Part shown: piece after piece, positions 19,520 through 31,084 of the stretch
Layout of the letters: each line of letters begins with the position of its first letter
Numbering within the stretch: position 1 is the stretch's first letter
DNA from: Hyphomicrobiales bacterium
GTDB taxonomy: Bacteria > Pseudomonadota > Alphaproteobacteria > Rhizobiales > Rhizobiaceae
Length of the DNA: 64,000 nucleotides
NCBI GenBank assembly: GCA_900472295.1
Contig: UCIA01000002.1
Location: forward strand, 896,290 to 960,289
Reading direction: 5' to 3'
Position numbers and translations under genes: made by a program
The notes under the pieces: model-generated
Told to the model about the DNA's origin: nothing
Seen by the model: the letters and a program-made list of their open reading frames with translations, nothing else
Databases searched by the model: none

Positions 19520-20410
19520 ATGGCTCAAACAATCCTGCCTTTGCCCCCGCTCGACTGGCTGCGCAGTTTCGAAGCCGCCGCGCGGCTGTCGAATTTCACC
19601 GCCGCCGCGGCCGAGCTCGGTCTGACCCAGGCGGCCGTCAGCCAGCACATCCGTTCGCTCGAAGAACGGCTGAGGCATTCTTTGTTCATCCGCCTGGCGC
19701 GCGGCGTCGAATTGACGCCGGAGGCCGCGGCCTACCTGCCGCATTTGCAATCGGCCTTCGCCGTGATCTCCAACAGCACGCGCGAGCTGTTCGAACCGAG
19801 GACGATCCAGAGCGTAACGATACGCTCGCCGATTTCCTTTGCCGTGCTGATGGTCGCGCCGATCCTGACCGAAATGGCGACCAGCCTGCCGCATGTCCAA
19901 CTGCAGATCGAGACCATCCACACACCGGCCGACTATGGCGAGCGCTCCGGCATGCTCGACATCCGTTTCGGCACCGGCTCCTTTGCCGGACGGCAAGCCG
20001 ATAGGCTCACCCGCGAAACGCTGACGCCGATGGCAGCACCCAGCCTCGCCAGGATGCCGGACTGGACGGAATTGCCGAAACTTACCGTCGTTGGCGCGCG
20101 CGAAATGTGGGGCGAATGGTTCGCCGCCGCACGCATGAGGCCCACCATCGGGCCGACTCCCAAATTCGATAGTTTCGTCGCCGCACTGGAGGCGGCAAAG
20201 CACGGCGCCGGCATGGTGCTCGGCTCACGCCCGCTGGCCGATGCGGCGCTGCGCGACGGTTCGCTCGTGGCGCTGTCCGATTTCGCCCTGTCGGGCGGCG
20301 CCGGCCACTATCTGACCGCCCCCTCCGGCGCCCATCTCAGCCGCGCCGAGGACGATGTTCGCCACTGGTTCGCAACCGTATTCGGCCAGCGGCTGGCCGA
20401 TCGCCCGTAG
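19520..20410 (+). CDS. LysR-family transcriptional regulator (GcvA-like)
   Basis: A 296-residue LysR regulator. The N-terminal helix-turn-helix is LDWLRSFEAAARLSNFTAAAAELGLTQAAVSQHIRSLEERL (residues 10-50, quoted here as family pattern), followed by the effector-binding periplasmic-fold domain. The ATG at 19520 begins the canonical arrangement. Sequence style is that of GcvA-like regulators. Divergent from tmpA with a short shared control region carrying an 11-bp tandem repeat, so it likely regulates tmpAB. The inducer is unknown; a phosphonate or glycine betaine related compound is a reasonable guess. Confidence 0.9.
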   Translation: MAQTILPLPPLDWLRSFEAAARLSNFTAAAAELGLTQAAVSQHIRSLEERLRHSLFIRLARGVELTPEAAAYLPHLQSAFAVISNSTRELFEPRTIQSVTIRSPISFAVLMVAPILTEMATSLPHVQLQIETIHTPADYGERSGMLDIRFGTGSFAGRQADRLTRETLTPMAAPSLARMPDWTELPKLTVVGAREMWGEWFAAARMRPTIGPTPKFDSFVAALEAAKHGAGMVLGSRPLADAALRDGSLVALSDFALSGGAGHYLTAPSGAHLSRAEDDVRHWFATVFGQRLADRP

Positions 20411-20591
20411 CATTGGGCCGGCCGCCGTCCGCATCGGTGATATCCCGATAAGCCGCTGAAAACGCGCCAAACTATTGGACGACGTGACGCGGCGCATAAT
20501 TTGCCGCGATACTGCGCAAGGCCGGACGTCAAGCTTCGGCAAGGTCCCGCCCATCCCCAGGCGGCCAGGAAAAAATCGCGGAGGAAATTCA

Positions 20592-22394
20592 ATGCTCGAC
20601 AAGGCCCCGAACAAGAAGCTTTCCGACCTGCTCGATACATTCGGCGCAGCCTTGGCCGCCGGTGATATCGACAAGGCGGTCGCGTGCTTTCAGGAGGATT
20701 GTTACTGGCGCGATCTCGTCACCTTCACCTGGAACATCAAGACGATGGAAGGCCGCGACCAGGTTCGCGACATGCTGGTGAGCCAATTGGCCAAGACCAA
20801 ACCGTCGAACTGGGCGATCGCCAAGGGTGAGGACGCCACCGAAAGCGACGGCATCCTGGACGGCTGGATCATTTTCGAGACGGACGTTGCGCGCGGTTTC
20901 GGTCACATCAGGCTGAAGGACGGCAAGATCTGGACGCTGCTCACCACCATGGTCGAGCTCAAGGGCCATGAGGAGCCAGCCGGTTTCGACCGCCCGCTCG
21001 GCGCCAGGCACGGCCATGGCAAGAACCGCCCGACCTGGAAGGAGGAGCGCGAGAAGGAAGCCGCCGAACTCGGCTTCAAGACGCAGCCCTACACGGTGAT
21101 CATCGGCGGTGGTCAGGGCGGCATCGCGCTCGGCGCGCGCCTGCGGCAACTCGGCGTGCCGACCATCATCGTCGAGAAGAACGAGCGTGCCGGCGACAGC
21201 TGGCGCAAGCGCTACAAGTCGCTCTGCCTGCACGACCCCGTCTGGTACGACCATCTGCCCTATATCGACTTTCCCAGGAACTGGCCGGTCTTCGCACCCA
21301 AGGACAAGATCGGCGACTGGCTGGAAATGTACGCCAAGGTGATGGAGCTGAACTACTGGTCCTCGACCGAGGCCAAAAGCGCTGTCTATGACGACAAGAA
21401 AAAGGAATGGACCGTTGTGGTCCATCGCGACGGCAAGGACATCACGCTGAAGCCGAAGCAACTGGTGCTGGCCACCGGACAATCCGGCAAGGCCAACATG
21501 CCAAGCTTCAAGGGCATGGACAGCTTCAAGGGCGATCAGCACCACTCCTCGAAACACCCCGGCCCTGACGCCTATGTCGGCAAGAAGGCCGTCGTCATCG
21601 GTTCCAACAACTCCGCGCACGATATCGCAGCAGCGCTTTGGGAAGCCGGCGTCGATGTCACCATGGTGCAGCGCTCGACCACGCATATCGTCAAGTCGGA
21701 CACGCTGATGGAGATCGGGCTCGGCTCGCTCTATTCGGAAAAGGCGGTCGCGAGCGGCATGACCACCGCCAAGGCCGACCTCGTCTTTGCCTCCCTGCCC
21801 TACAAGATCCTGCACGAGTTCCAGATCCCGGCCTATGCCGAGATGAAGAAACGCGACGACAAATTCTACAAGGGCCTGGAGAAGGCCGGCTTCATGCTCG
21901 ACTGGGGCGATGACGGGTCCGGCCTGTTCATGAAGTATCTCAGGCGCGGCTCGGGCTATTACATCGATGTCGGCGCCTCCGACCTGATCATCGACGGCTC
22001 GATCAAATTGAAGAGCGGCGTCGACGTGAAGGAGATCAAGGCCCATTCGGTCCTGCTCTCGGACGGATCCGAATTGCCGGCCGACCTCATCGTCTACGCC
22101 ACCGGCTACGGCTCGATGAATGGCTGGGCGGCCGACCTGATCTCACGGGAGGTCGCAGACAAGGTCGGCAAATGCTGGGGCTTGGGCTCGAACACCACCA
22201 AGGACCCCGGCCCGTGGGAAGGCGAATTGCGCAACATGTGGAAGCCGACGCAGCAGGAGGCGCTGTGGTTCCATGGCGGCAACCTGCACCAGTCGCGCCA
22301 TTACTCGCAGTTCCTGTCGCTGCAGCTGAAAGCGCGCATGGAAGGCATCGCGACGCCGGTCTACGGCCTGCAGCAGGTGCATCACAAGGGTTAG
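20592..22394 (+). CDS. flavin-dependent monooxygenase with N-terminal NTF2/SnoaL-like domain
   Basis: A 600-residue NAD(P)H-FAD monooxygenase. Residues 1-140 form an NTF2/SnoaL-like domain. FAD binding is at TVIIGGGQGGIALGARLRQLG (about 172-192), NADPH binding at VVIGSNNSAHDIAAAL, and the Baeyer-Villiger/FMO-like FKGDQHHSSKHPG lies before it. A GGAGG site precedes the ATG. This NTF2-FMO architecture is widespread in soil proteobacteria with few characterised members. It follows the LysR gene after 181 bases on the same strand and ends in a 4-base convergent overlap with a GNAT gene. Participation in quaternary-amine phosphonate catabolism is only a neighbourhood guess. Confidence 0.85.
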   Translation: MLDKAPNKKLSDLLDTFGAALAAGDIDKAVACFQEDCYWRDLVTFTWNIKTMEGRDQVRDMLVSQLAKTKPSNWAIAKGEDATESDGILDGWIIFETDVARGFGHIRLKDGKIWTLLTTMVELKGHEEPAGFDRPLGARHGHGKNRPTWKEEREKEAAELGFKTQPYTVIIGGGQGGIALGARLRQLGVPTIIVEKNERAGDSWRKRYKSLCLHDPVWYDHLPYIDFPRNWPVFAPKDKIGDWLEMYAKVMELNYWSSTEAKSAVYDDKKKEWTVVVHRDGKDITLKPKQLVLATGQSGKANMPSFKGMDSFKGDQHHSSKHPGPDAYVGKKAVVIGSNNSAHDIAAALWEAGVDVTMVQRSTTHIVKSDTLMEIGLGSLYSEKAVASGMTTAKADLVFASLPYKILHEFQIPAYAEMKKRDDKFYKGLEKAGFMLDWGDDGSGLFMKYLRRGSGYYIDVGASDLIIDGSIKLKSGVDVKEIKAHSVLLSDGSELPADLIVYATGYGSMNGWAADLISREVADKVGKCWGLGSNTTKDPGPWEGELRNMWKPTQQEALWFHGGNLHQSRHYSQFLSLQLKARMEGIATPVYGLQQVHHKG

Positions 22395-22918
22395 GCAGGC
22401 TGGCCGACGCGCTTCCAGTAGATGAGCGTGCCGGTCAGCCCGCCATGCGGCTTCAGGGCAAAGTCCGGTATCTCGCCGGTGAGCGTGAAGCCGAGTTTTT
22501 CGTAGAGGCCGGAAGCGCCCTCCTCGGTCGCGGTGTCCAGCACCAGCAGCGTGCGGCCTTTCTCGACGGCGAGGGCTTCGGCGGCCCGCATCAGCCGGCG
22601 GGCTATGCCTTTGCCGCGGTACGCGAGCCGGGTCATCAGCTTGGCGATCTCGGCCCGGTGAGGCTGGTTGACTGGAAAGTCGAGCAGCAAGGTCACCGTG
22701 CCGACGAGAGTGTCGCCGTCCCAGGCGCCCAGCACCACCCTTTCACCCCTTTCCGCCGCCATCAGTGCGTTGGCCCAGAAGGTTTCCGCCGCCGGCCGGG
22801 ACAAGGGATGCATGAAGCTGACCGAGCCGCCGGCCGCGACCGTCTCGATCAACATGTCGACCAGCACTGGCAGCGTTGCAGCGTCACGGGTGAGAGCCTT
22901 GATTTCGATGGAGCTCAT
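22391..22918 (-). CDS. GNAT-family N-acetyltransferase
   Basis: A 175-residue acetyltransferase. The acetyl-CoA site lies around LAYRGKGIARRLMRAAEAL, the family's R/Q-x-x-G-x-G/A motif A. The C-terminal GASGLYEKLGF and YWKRVG pattern fits small-molecule acetyltransferases. The start at 22916-22918 (MSSIEIKALTRD) has AGGGAAG upstream. Upstream in-frame codons to 22945 are unlikely. It ends in an overlap with the FMO gene and follows a small conserved gene in the same direction. Substrate unknown. Confidence 0.87.
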   Translation of the reverse strand: MSSIEIKALTRDAATLPVLVDMLIETVAAGGSVSFMHPLSRPAAETFWANALMAAERGERVVLGAWDGDTLVGTVTLLLDFPVNQPHRAEIAKLMTRLAYRGKGIARRLMRAAEALAVEKGRTLLVLDTATEEGASGLYEKLGFTLTGEIPDFALKPHGGLTGTLIYWKRVGQPA

Positions 22919-22941
22919 GCCTGCACTTCCCTTGGCTTGCA

Positions 22942-23250
22942 TCAATCCAGACGCGCGACGCGGCGCCGCTTTCTCGCGGCCTTGATCGCGGCGATGCGAT
23001 CCGCATCCTTCGGCTGCAGATGCAGCCCGCGTTCGAGGATTTCGAGCGTGTATTCCTCATAAGTCAGGCCGAGCTGCTCGGCCTTTGCCATGCGCATCAG
23101 CATCACGTCGCGGCTTGGCGCTTTCCACGCCTTGGCGTGCGCTGCTTGCCAGGCCAGGAAGATGTAGGGATCGCCCTTCCCCCATGGCGGCCCCTTGTAG
23201 TCGTCGAGCGGCGGTCCGCCATTGTCGGAGCGCTTGGGACGTCTTGCCAT
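22942..23250 (-). CDS. conserved hypothetical protein, 102 residues
   Basis: A small basic protein starting MARRPKRSDNGGPPLDDYKGP, with WGKGDPYIFLAWQAAHAKAW, then LGLTYEEYTLEILERGLHL and a Lys/Arg-rich tail (AARKRRRVARLD). No domain was recognised; the middle is helical and the ends are basic, which suits nucleic-acid binding but does not prove it. The stop of the XRE-cupin regulator lies 5 bases upstream of this ATG, so the two genes are probably cotranscribed, with the GNAT gene following. Confidence 0.7.
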   Translation of the reverse strand: MARRPKRSDNGGPPLDDYKGPPWGKGDPYIFLAWQAAHAKAWKAPSRDVMLMRMAKAEQLGLTYEEYTLEILERGLHLQPKDADRIAAIKAARKRRRVARLD

Positions 23251-23254
23251 TGCC

Positions 23255-23821
23255 TCAGCCCCTGACCAGCGCGACCAGATAGTCGGCGGGCTGTGGCCCC
23301 ACGGCGTGGAACGTGCAGTCCGACGGCGCGCCGAGCGCCAGGCAGTCGCCGGGCTCGAGATTGTGCACGACGTCGCCCTCGGTGAATTCGAGCCGCCCTG
23401 AGATCAGCCACATCTGTTGCTTGATGAAGGCATAGGACGCCGCCGGAAAGCTGACCTTGGCGCCCGCCGGCAGTTGTACCCGGATCAGTTCGAGCGGCAT
23501 GTCGGACACCGGCGACAGATGCCGTCGGACATAGCCCGTGCCAGGGTCGCGCCACACCGGCTGCTCGCTTTCGCGCAGCAGCCCACCGCCTTGCCGCTCG
23601 GCCCGCGCAATCAGCGTCGACAACGTCATGCCGAAGGCTGCGGCAATGCGCACCAGAAGAGCCGCCGTCGGGCTGGTCATGCCGCGCTCGATGGTGCTGA
23701 GCATGGCTTTCGAGACGCCGGAACGGTCGGAGAGTTCTGCCAGCGACCAGTTCCGCAAGGTTCTTTCGGAGTGGATTCGTCTGCCGATGGTGGCGGAAAT
23801 TTCATTCGCTATATCAGTCAT
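23255..23821 (-). CDS. XRE-family regulator with C-terminal cupin domain
   Basis: A 188-residue regulator. The XRE helix-turn-helix is at about residues 10-65 (NWSLAELSDRSGVSKAMLSTIERG). A cupin sensor follows from about 100 (LPAGAKVSFPAAS, then LISGRLEFTEGDVVHNLEPGDCLAL). This architecture is found in regulators of polyamine, amino-acid or xenobiotic metabolism. The ATG at 23819-23821 lies inside an AT-rich stretch with an imperfect inverted repeat (CGATATAT ... ATATAGCG, about 23806-23837), suggesting autoregulation. It heads an apparent operon with the 102-residue protein and the GNAT enzyme. Confidence 0.87.
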   Translation of the reverse strand: MTDIANEISATIGRRIHSERTLRNWSLAELSDRSGVSKAMLSTIERGMTSPTAALLVRIAAAFGMTLSTLIARAERQGGGLLRESEQPVWRDPGTGYVRRHLSPVSDMPLELIRVQLPAGAKVSFPAASYAFIKQQMWLISGRLEFTEGDVVHNLEPGDCLALGAPSDCTFHAVGPQPADYLVALVRG

Positions 23822-23972
23822 ATGTCCAATATATCGAAATTCCAGAACGAGGGAAGAGCCGGTAGAGTCAATTTTTGCTGACCGCTTAACGCCTGCTACA
23901 CCATCCCGCCACACGCCACCTTAACCCCATTTGTGTAGGGTCAACGCTCCACGGGAATGGGGATCGGACCGT

Positions 23973-25808
23973 ATGTTTGTCGAGCGCGAAGCCTCCGTCG
24001 GAGAACCGACCTCGCAGGAACGCCGCCGCGCCGAGCAGAATGACAAGCGCGTTCTGGGCAATGTCGTGCAGTGCGATGGCGCGCGCGCCACCATCAGCGC
24101 CTATGCCGACGACATCGAAGGCGCCGTCACCGGCCTGTGGACGGTCGGCAAGATGATCTCCATCAATCTCGGCACGTCGCGCACCGTCGGCCTGGTCTAT
24201 GAGATCGGCAAGTCGGATCGCGCCTGGAGCAATGAGGGGCAAAACCCGATCGAGGTCAGCGTCGAGCTGATCGGCGAGGTGCGCGACGGCGCCGAGCCTG
24301 GCGCCAAGCCTGTTTTCGACCGCGGCATCACCACCTATCCGCATATCGGCGCCATTGCGCATCGCATCCGCAGCCGCGACCTGCAAGCGGTCTACGATCT
24401 CGCCGGGCGTCATTCGATCACCATCGGCACGCTGTCGCAGGACGAGACAATCGACGCCAACATCGCCATCGACGACACGCTGGCGCGCCACTTCGCCATT
24501 GTCGGCACCACCGGCGTCGGCAAATCGACGGCCGTGTCACTGCTGCTGCGCAAGTCGATTGCCGCAAGGCCGGATCTGCGCATCCTCATCCTCGATCCGC
24601 ACAATGAATTCGCGGCGTCGCTGCCGGAATTCTGCGTCCGGGTCGATTCCAAGACGCTCGATCTGCCGTTCTGGATGTTCAGGCTGGAGGAATTCGCCGA
24701 GGTGCTGTTTCGCGGCCGAGAGGTCGTGCCGGAAGAAGTCGATGTGCTGCGCGACCTGATCCCCGCTGCCAAGAACCTCTATCGCAACCCCAATTCAGGC
24801 TCTTATGTCAGGCGCGGCAGCGATGCGCTGACCGCGGATACACCGGTCCCCTACCGCATGGTCGATCTCATCAAGCAGATCGACGAGCGCATGGGCCTGC
24901 TGGAGAGCAAGAACGACCGTCCGACGCTGAAATCGCTGAAGACGCGCATCGAATCTGCCGCGTCCGACCCCCGCTATCGCTTCATGTTCAATTCGCGGCT
25001 GATCGAGGACACGATCCACGAAACCATCGGTAACATCTTCCGCGTACCGCATCATGGCCGCCCGGTGACCTGCTTCGAGATGGCCGGCATGCCGTCCGAA
25101 GTGGTCAATTCCGTCTGCTCGGTGCTGGCGCGCCTGGCCTTCGACCTTGCTTTGTGGAGCGAGGGCCGGCTGAAACTGCTTCTGCTGTGCGAGGAAGCGC
25201 ACCGCTACATGCCGGCCGATGCGCGGCTTGGCTTCGCGCCGACCAGGCACGCGCTGTCGCGCATCGCCAAGGAAGGCCGCAAATATGGCTGCTATCTCGG
25301 CGTCGTCACCCAGCGCCCGGGCGAACTCGATCCGACCATCCTGTCGCAGTGCTCGACCTTCTTCGCCATGCGCCTGGCCAACGAACAGGACCAGGCGATC
25401 ATCCGTTCGGCGATCGCGGATTCCTCCGCCTCGACGCTCGCCTTCCTGTCCTCCATGGGCCAGCGCGAAGCCATCGCCTTCGGTGAAGGCGTGGCAACGA
25501 CCATGCGGCTGAAATTTGAAAAGCTGTCGGAGGAATTGATCCCCGGCACCGCCAAGCGAGAGCAGGACGAGTTTTCGCAGGACGGCAACGATGTCGATCT
25601 CGCCGCAATCGTCGAACGGCTGCGCAACGTGCCGAAACCGCAGCAGCAGATGGCTTTCGCCGAAGTGGTGGATTCCGGTCGCCAGGCCGGCGACCCCGAT
25701 TACCGCAAGCCGGCCACCGCCGCCCCGCGCGCCCAGCCCGACGACGATTTCGACCTGCGCTACGGCCTGAAACCCGCCACCTTCGGCATGCGCCCGCAGA
25801 ACGATTAG
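23973..25808 (+). CDS. HerA-like (DUF87/FtsK-HerA superfamily) ATPase
   Basis: A 611-residue ATPase. A HAS-barrel-like N-terminal beta domain (about residues 25-120) precedes the Walker A motif GTTGVGKST at 178-186. Walker B is LLLLCEEAHRYMP, followed by RKYGCYLGVVTQRPGELDPTILSQC, a sensor/arginine region typical of HerA hexameric DNA translocases. The acidic/Arg tail past residue 540 is disordered. The start at 23973 (MFVEREA) has GGGGATCGG upstream. No NurA nuclease, SIR2 or other HerA partner is adjacent, so a role in repair or defence remains open. Confidence 0.88.
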   Translation: MFVEREASVGEPTSQERRRAEQNDKRVLGNVVQCDGARATISAYADDIEGAVTGLWTVGKMISINLGTSRTVGLVYEIGKSDRAWSNEGQNPIEVSVELIGEVRDGAEPGAKPVFDRGITTYPHIGAIAHRIRSRDLQAVYDLAGRHSITIGTLSQDETIDANIAIDDTLARHFAIVGTTGVGKSTAVSLLLRKSIAARPDLRILILDPHNEFAASLPEFCVRVDSKTLDLPFWMFRLEEFAEVLFRGREVVPEEVDVLRDLIPAAKNLYRNPNSGSYVRRGSDALTADTPVPYRMVDLIKQIDERMGLLESKNDRPTLKSLKTRIESAASDPRYRFMFNSRLIEDTIHETIGNIFRVPHHGRPVTCFEMAGMPSEVVNSVCSVLARLAFDLALWSEGRLKLLLLCEEAHRYMPADARLGFAPTRHALSRIAKEGRKYGCYLGVVTQRPGELDPTILSQCSTFFAMRLANEQDQAIIRSAIADSSASTLAFLSSMGQREAIAFGEGVATTMRLKFEKLSEELIPGTAKREQDEFSQDGNDVDLAAIVERLRNVPKPQQQMAFAEVVDSGRQAGDPDYRKPATAAPRAQPDDDFDLRYGLKPATFGMRPQND

Positions 25809-26043
25809 TGTTCTGCATCAAGTCTGGCTGAAACTCGTTTGTGAGCAACCAACGAGCCGCGTCGAACTTTGGAGATTGTGTCCGCACCCGCCAGCTAGGG
25901 TAAATCCCGTCAGAAAATTCGTCAGGCTGAGTCGGTTGGTGTCGACTTCGAGAACCGGAGCGGAGCGGACATTTAGTCCGTGAGCACCGGAAGCGCAGAA
26001 GTCGGCACCAGACGGCCAGCCTCACGAATTTAGTGCCGGGATT

Positions 26044-26835
26044 TTAGGCGCAGACGCGGTTGCGGCCCTGCCTCTTCGCCTCATAGAGCTGGCGGTCGGC
26101 GCGGCGGTAAAAATCCTCGGGCGTTTCCTTGCGGTCCCACACAGCCAGGCCAACGCTGGTGGTAATCTTCAGACGGACATTGCCTGACAGCACCGACATA
26201 TTGGCAACCGCCTTGCGGATGCGTTCGGCGAATTTCTGCAAGAGCTCGGCATCCATGTTGGGCGTGACGACGGCGAACTCCTCGCCGCCCAGCCGCGCCA
26301 CCACGTCGTGATAGCGCGTCATGCCTTTGAGGCAGTTGGCGACTTCCCGCAGCACTTCGTCGCCGACATCGTGGCCATGCGTGTCGTTGACCTGCTTGAA
26401 ATGGTCGAGGTCGAGGATCATCAGCCCGACGGGCTTCTCGATGCGACGGAATTCCTCGAGATATTCCTTCAGCGCATCGTCGAAATAGCGGCGGTTCTGC
26501 ATGCCGGTCAGACCGTCGGTCAGCGCCGCATGCTGCAGATCTTCCGAACGGGCGCTGAGCGAAACCGTCATGGCGCGCAGCTTGCCCTCTTCCGTCGCTT
26601 GGCTACGGATCAACGGATAGATGAAGAACACGCCGAAGCACAGCGCCGCCGCCAGCAGTACCCCGGTCATGAACAGCAGCTTGTTGAGATAGACGATTCT
26701 GTCGATGCGGGAAGCCGTATCCATGTCGGCGGCGATACCCTGCAACAGGCCATAGGCATGGAGCGTCACCAGGCCGGCGCCCAGGATCACGAAAATAAAG
26801 ACGAAAAATGCGGATTCCGCCTTGTGGAAACGCAT
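26044..26835 (-). CDS. membrane diguanylate cyclase (GGDEF)
   Basis: A 263-residue c-di-GMP synthase of the inner membrane. Two hydrophobic helices at about 8-30 and 52-74 frame a short loop and precede a GGDEF domain. The catalytic site is RLGGEEF at 181-187, and an intact product-inhibition site RYHD at 174-177 lies five residues before it. The start at 26833-26835 (MRFHKAES) is preceded by GGGGAG. The reading frame upstream to 26961 has no start support. Intact motifs suggest an active, feedback-controlled enzyme. No EAL domain. Confidence 0.92.
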   Translation of the reverse strand: MRFHKAESAFFVFIFVILGAGLVTLHAYGLLQGIAADMDTASRIDRIVYLNKLLFMTGVLLAAALCFGVFFIYPLIRSQATEEGKLRAMTVSLSARSEDLQHAALTDGLTGMQNRRYFDDALKEYLEEFRRIEKPVGLMILDLDHFKQVNDTHGHDVGDEVLREVANCLKGMTRYHDVVARLGGEEFAVVTPNMDAELLQKFAERIRKAVANMSVLSGNVRLKITTSVGLAVWDRKETPEDFYRRADRQLYEAKRQGRNRVCA

Positions 26836-26965
26836 CTGCTCCCCGTTGGAAAAGTACTTGCCGGCTTTATGGCATGACTGCGCCTTACGGAGGGTTAATC
26901 CAGACAACTTCAGCGGGAGTCCGGAATTTCTCGCCTGTTTTTCTGATTGCATTAGCAACAAGATA

Positions 26966-27889
26966 TCAAAGCGCGGTTTGCAAGCCCTCGCCAGGCTGCA
27001 ATCTCAGCCATTCCGGGCCCAGCTGATGGCGAAACCACGTCGTCTGCCGCTTGGCATATTGCCGTGTCGCGGCCTTGCAGCGCTCGATGGCCTGGGGAAA
27101 ACTCATGCCGCCCGCCATCGCCGACGAAAGTTCGCGAACACCGATCGCTTTCATCGCCGGCAGATCGGAATCGAGGCCAAGCGCCATAAGGCTTTTGACT
27201 TCATCGAGAGCGCCAAGATCGAGCATGCGGTCGAACCGTGTTTCGATGCGTTCGACCAGGGCTGCGCGATCCGGCTCGATGACAAAGAACTGAGCGCTGT
27301 CGCGGTCGATCAGCGGCCGGCCGCGCGCTGCGTGCCATTCGAGAATCGAGCGGCCCGATGCATCGAGCACCTCCAGCGCCCGCACGATGCGCTGGCCGTC
27401 GGTCGGTTTCAGCTGCATGGCGACCGCTGAATCCTCATGCATCAGGATGCGGTGCAGCTTGGCTGCGCCTTGCTCCTTCAACTCGTAGCGCCAGCGGTCG
27501 CGCACCTGCGGCGGAATGTCGGGCATCTCCGAAATGCCCTCGGCAAGCGCACGGAAATAGAGCCCGGTGCCGCCGACGAAAATTACCGGCCGTTCAATAG
27601 CCACACCGTCTGAGCCCTGGGCAAGCGTACCGTCATCGATCAGCTTCATCACGTCGCGCAGCCAGGCGCCGGTGGAATAGGCGGTGGAGGGATGCACGTG
27701 GCCGTAGAGAAAGTGCGGCGCACGGGCGAGGTCGGAAGCGTTCGGCCGTGCCGTCAGCACGTCGAGCACCGAATAGCCCTGCATGGAATCGGTGTTGACG
27801 ATGACACCGCCCTTGCGTTCGGCGAGATCGAGCGCCAGCGCCGACTTGCCGCTGGCGGTCGGCCCGGCTATCAGGATCGCGTTCTTCAC
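26966..27889 (-). CDS. miaA: tRNA dimethylallyltransferase
   Basis: A 307-residue MiaA, which transfers the dimethylallyl group to A37 of tRNAs reading UNN codons. Walker A is [13 protein letters not shown], followed by [12 protein letters not shown], the conserved [10 protein letters not shown], and [15 protein letters not shown]. The C-terminal RQTTWFRHQ closes the tRNA-binding region. No ATG is well placed; the GTG at 27887-27889 gives the usual [11 protein letters not shown] start. Divergent from serB with a 49-base gap. Confidence 0.95.
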   Translation of the reverse strand: MKNAILIAGPTASGKSALALDLAERKGGVIVNTDSMQGYSVLDVLTARPNASDLARAPHFLYGHVHPSTAYSTGAWLRDVMKLIDDGTLAQGSDGVAIERPVIFVGGTGLYFRALAEGISEMPDIPPQVRDRWRYELKEQGAAKLHRILMHEDSAVAMQLKPTDGQRIVRALEVLDASGRSILEWHAARGRPLIDRDSAQFFVIEPDRAALVERIETRFDRMLDLGALDEVKSLMALGLDSDLPAMKAIGVRELSSAMAGGMSFPQAIERCKAATRQYAKRQTTWFRHQLGPEWLRLQPGEGLQTAL

Positions 27890-27938
27890 GCGGCCCTCGC
27901 CCGCTTGCCCGCCCTCACTTACTTGCCGGGAATTTTCG

Positions 27939-28826
27939 ATGCCGCTCATTGCCACCCTTGTGTCCCACCCCGTCAGCCGCACTGTCTCGGCCTCGCTTGC
28001 GAATATGGCCTCAGGGTCGGTCGGCGCAAGCGCTGTTCGCTGGCTGGCCGACGGCATCGCTTGCGATCTGGTGTTGCCCGAGCGGGCGGAAGCCGCCGAG
28101 GCAGTGGCTGCCTTGCGCACAGCGCTTGGCTCAGAACCGGTCGACGTGATCGTCCAGCAGGCTGAAACGCGCCGCAAGACAATCCTGCTCGCCGATATGG
28201 ATTCGACCATGATCGACCAGGAGTGCATCGACGAACTGGCCGACGAGATCGGCGTCAAGGATCGGGTCGCCGCCATCACCGCGCGCTCGATGAATGGCGA
28301 GATCGCTTTCGAACCCGCCTTACGGGAGCGCGTAGCGCTGCTGAAAGGCCTCGATGCCGCCGTCGTCGACCGCATCATCGCGAGCCGCCTGACGCTGGCG
28401 TCGGGCGGACGCGCTCTGGTGCAGACAATGCGGGCCAACGGTGCCTGGACTGCCCTTGTCTCCGGTGGCTTCGACGTCTTTACGAGCCGCATCGCGGACA
28501 TGCTCGGCTTTCAGGAAAACCGCGCCAACCGCCTGATCGAGGAGAACGGCCGCTTTGCCGGCCTCGTCGCCGAGCCGATCCTCGGCCGCGCCGCCAAGGC
28601 CGATGCGTTGAACGAAATTTCGGCCCGCCTCGGCCTGACGCCATTCGATGCGATCGCGGTCGGCGACGGCGCCAACGATCTCGACATGATCCGGCTTGCC
28701 GGCACTGGTGTCGCACTGCACGCCAAGCCGACTGTGGCCGCTGAGGCCAAGGTCCGCATCGACCATGGCGATCTGACGGCGCTGCTTTATCTCCAGGGTT
28801 ATCACCAAGGGGAGTTCGTACAATGA
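27939..28826 (+). CDS. serB: phosphoserine phosphatase
   Basis: A 295-residue HAD-superfamily phosphatase that makes serine from phosphoserine. An ACT-like N-terminal region is followed by the catalytic motif [15 protein letters not shown] (DxDST), then SGGFDVFT (motif II) and [10 protein letters not shown] (motif III/IV). The start at ATG 27939 ([11 protein letters not shown]) is divergent from miaA. The stop TGA at 28824-28826 overlaps the ATG of the downstream GNAT gene, so the two are translationally coupled. The longer frame from 27783 is antisense to miaA and not real. Confidence 0.96.
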   Translation: MPLIATLVSHPVSRTVSASLANMASGSVGASAVRWLADGIACDLVLPERAEAAEAVAALRTALGSEPVDVIVQQAETRRKTILLADMDSTMIDQECIDELADEIGVKDRVAAITARSMNGEIAFEPALRERVALLKGLDAAVVDRIIASRLTLASGGRALVQTMRANGAWTALVSGGFDVFTSRIADMLGFQENRANRLIEENGRFAGLVAEPILGRAAKADALNEISARLGLTPFDAIAVGDGANDLDMIRLAGTGVALHAKPTVAAEAKVRIDHGDLTALLYLQGYHQGEFVQ

Positions 28827-29395
28827 AACCGATGCACACCGAGCGCCTGATCCTGCGCAACTGGGAGGATCGTGATCGCAAGCTCTTCCATCGCATCAAC
28901 TCGGACGAACAGGTGATGGAATTCTTTCCGTTCCGCCGCGACCGTGCCGCCTGCGACGCCAAGATGGACGAATTCCGCGGCTGGATCGCCGAGGACGGCT
29001 TCGGTTTTGCCGCCGCCGAGGTTGCCGCGACGGGCGAATGCATTGGCTTTGTCGGCCTCTTGGAGACCGACCACGTGCCGTCCATGCCCTCCGATACGAT
29101 CGAGATCGGGTGGCGGCTGGCGCCGGAATTCTGGGGCAAGGGCTATGCCACCGAGGCGTCCGAAGCATGGCTCGCCTTTGGCTTCGAAACGCTTGACCGC
29201 GACGAAATTGTCTCCTTCGCCGTCGCGGCCAACCGCCGCTCCACCGCCGTCATGGAGCGCCTTGGCATGAGCCCCGACACGGCCCGCGATTTCGACCACC
29301 CCTCGATCCCCGACAGCCACCCCCATCTCAAGCGGCATGTCCTCTACGCTCTGTCGCGCAAGAATTGGCAGGCACGAAAAAGGGCAGCTCTCTAG
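28823..29395 (+). CDS. GNAT-family N-acetyltransferase, RimJ/RimL-like
   Basis: A 190-residue acetyltransferase. The start [18 protein letters not shown] is typical of the RimJ/RimL group (Acetyltransf_3). The acetyl-CoA segment lies near EFWGKGYATEASEAWLAFGF and is followed by VAANRRSTAVMERLGM. The ATG overlaps the serB stop codon. Its C-terminus is read from the same DNA as a bidirectional terminator hairpin (29377-29405). Substrate unknown. Confidence 0.9.
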   Translation: MKPMHTERLILRNWEDRDRKLFHRINSDEQVMEFFPFRRDRAACDAKMDEFRGWIAEDGFGFAAAEVAATGECIGFVGLLETDHVPSMPSDTIEIGWRLAPEFWGKGYATEASEAWLAFGFETLDRDEIVSFAVAANRRSTAVMERLGMSPDTARDFDHPSIPDSHPHLKRHVLYALSRKNWQARKRAAL

Positions 29396-29405
29396 CCGCC
29401 CTTTT
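29377..29405. terminator. bidirectional intrinsic terminator between GNAT and degP
   Basis: AAAAGGGC-A-GCT pairs with AGC-C-GCCCTTTT around CTCT. A-rich on one side and T-rich on the other, it suits termination from both directions. The GNAT stop codon TAG (29393-29395) lies inside it, and the degP stop (29442) is 37 bases away on the opposite strand. Confidence 0.75.
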
Positions 29406-29441
29406 CATATCGAAATCAGATCGTTGCAGGCCCTACCGGAC

Positions 29442-30956
<1,515 letters not shown>

Positions 30957-31084
30957 CGAAAGCCTCCCGGGATTGCTGAAAAAGAAAAGCGCTTCGGCAA
31001 AACGCCGCTTCGCGTCATGTTGGCAAGAAATACGGCACGTTTGCGGCTATTGCCACATCAGGGGGATAAATCGTCCGTTACGCC

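Noticed and set aside
20589..22046. 485-residue minus-strand frame opposite the flavin monooxygenase
   Set aside because: The plus frame has clear Rossmann motifs, while this one has none and is Asp/His-rich.
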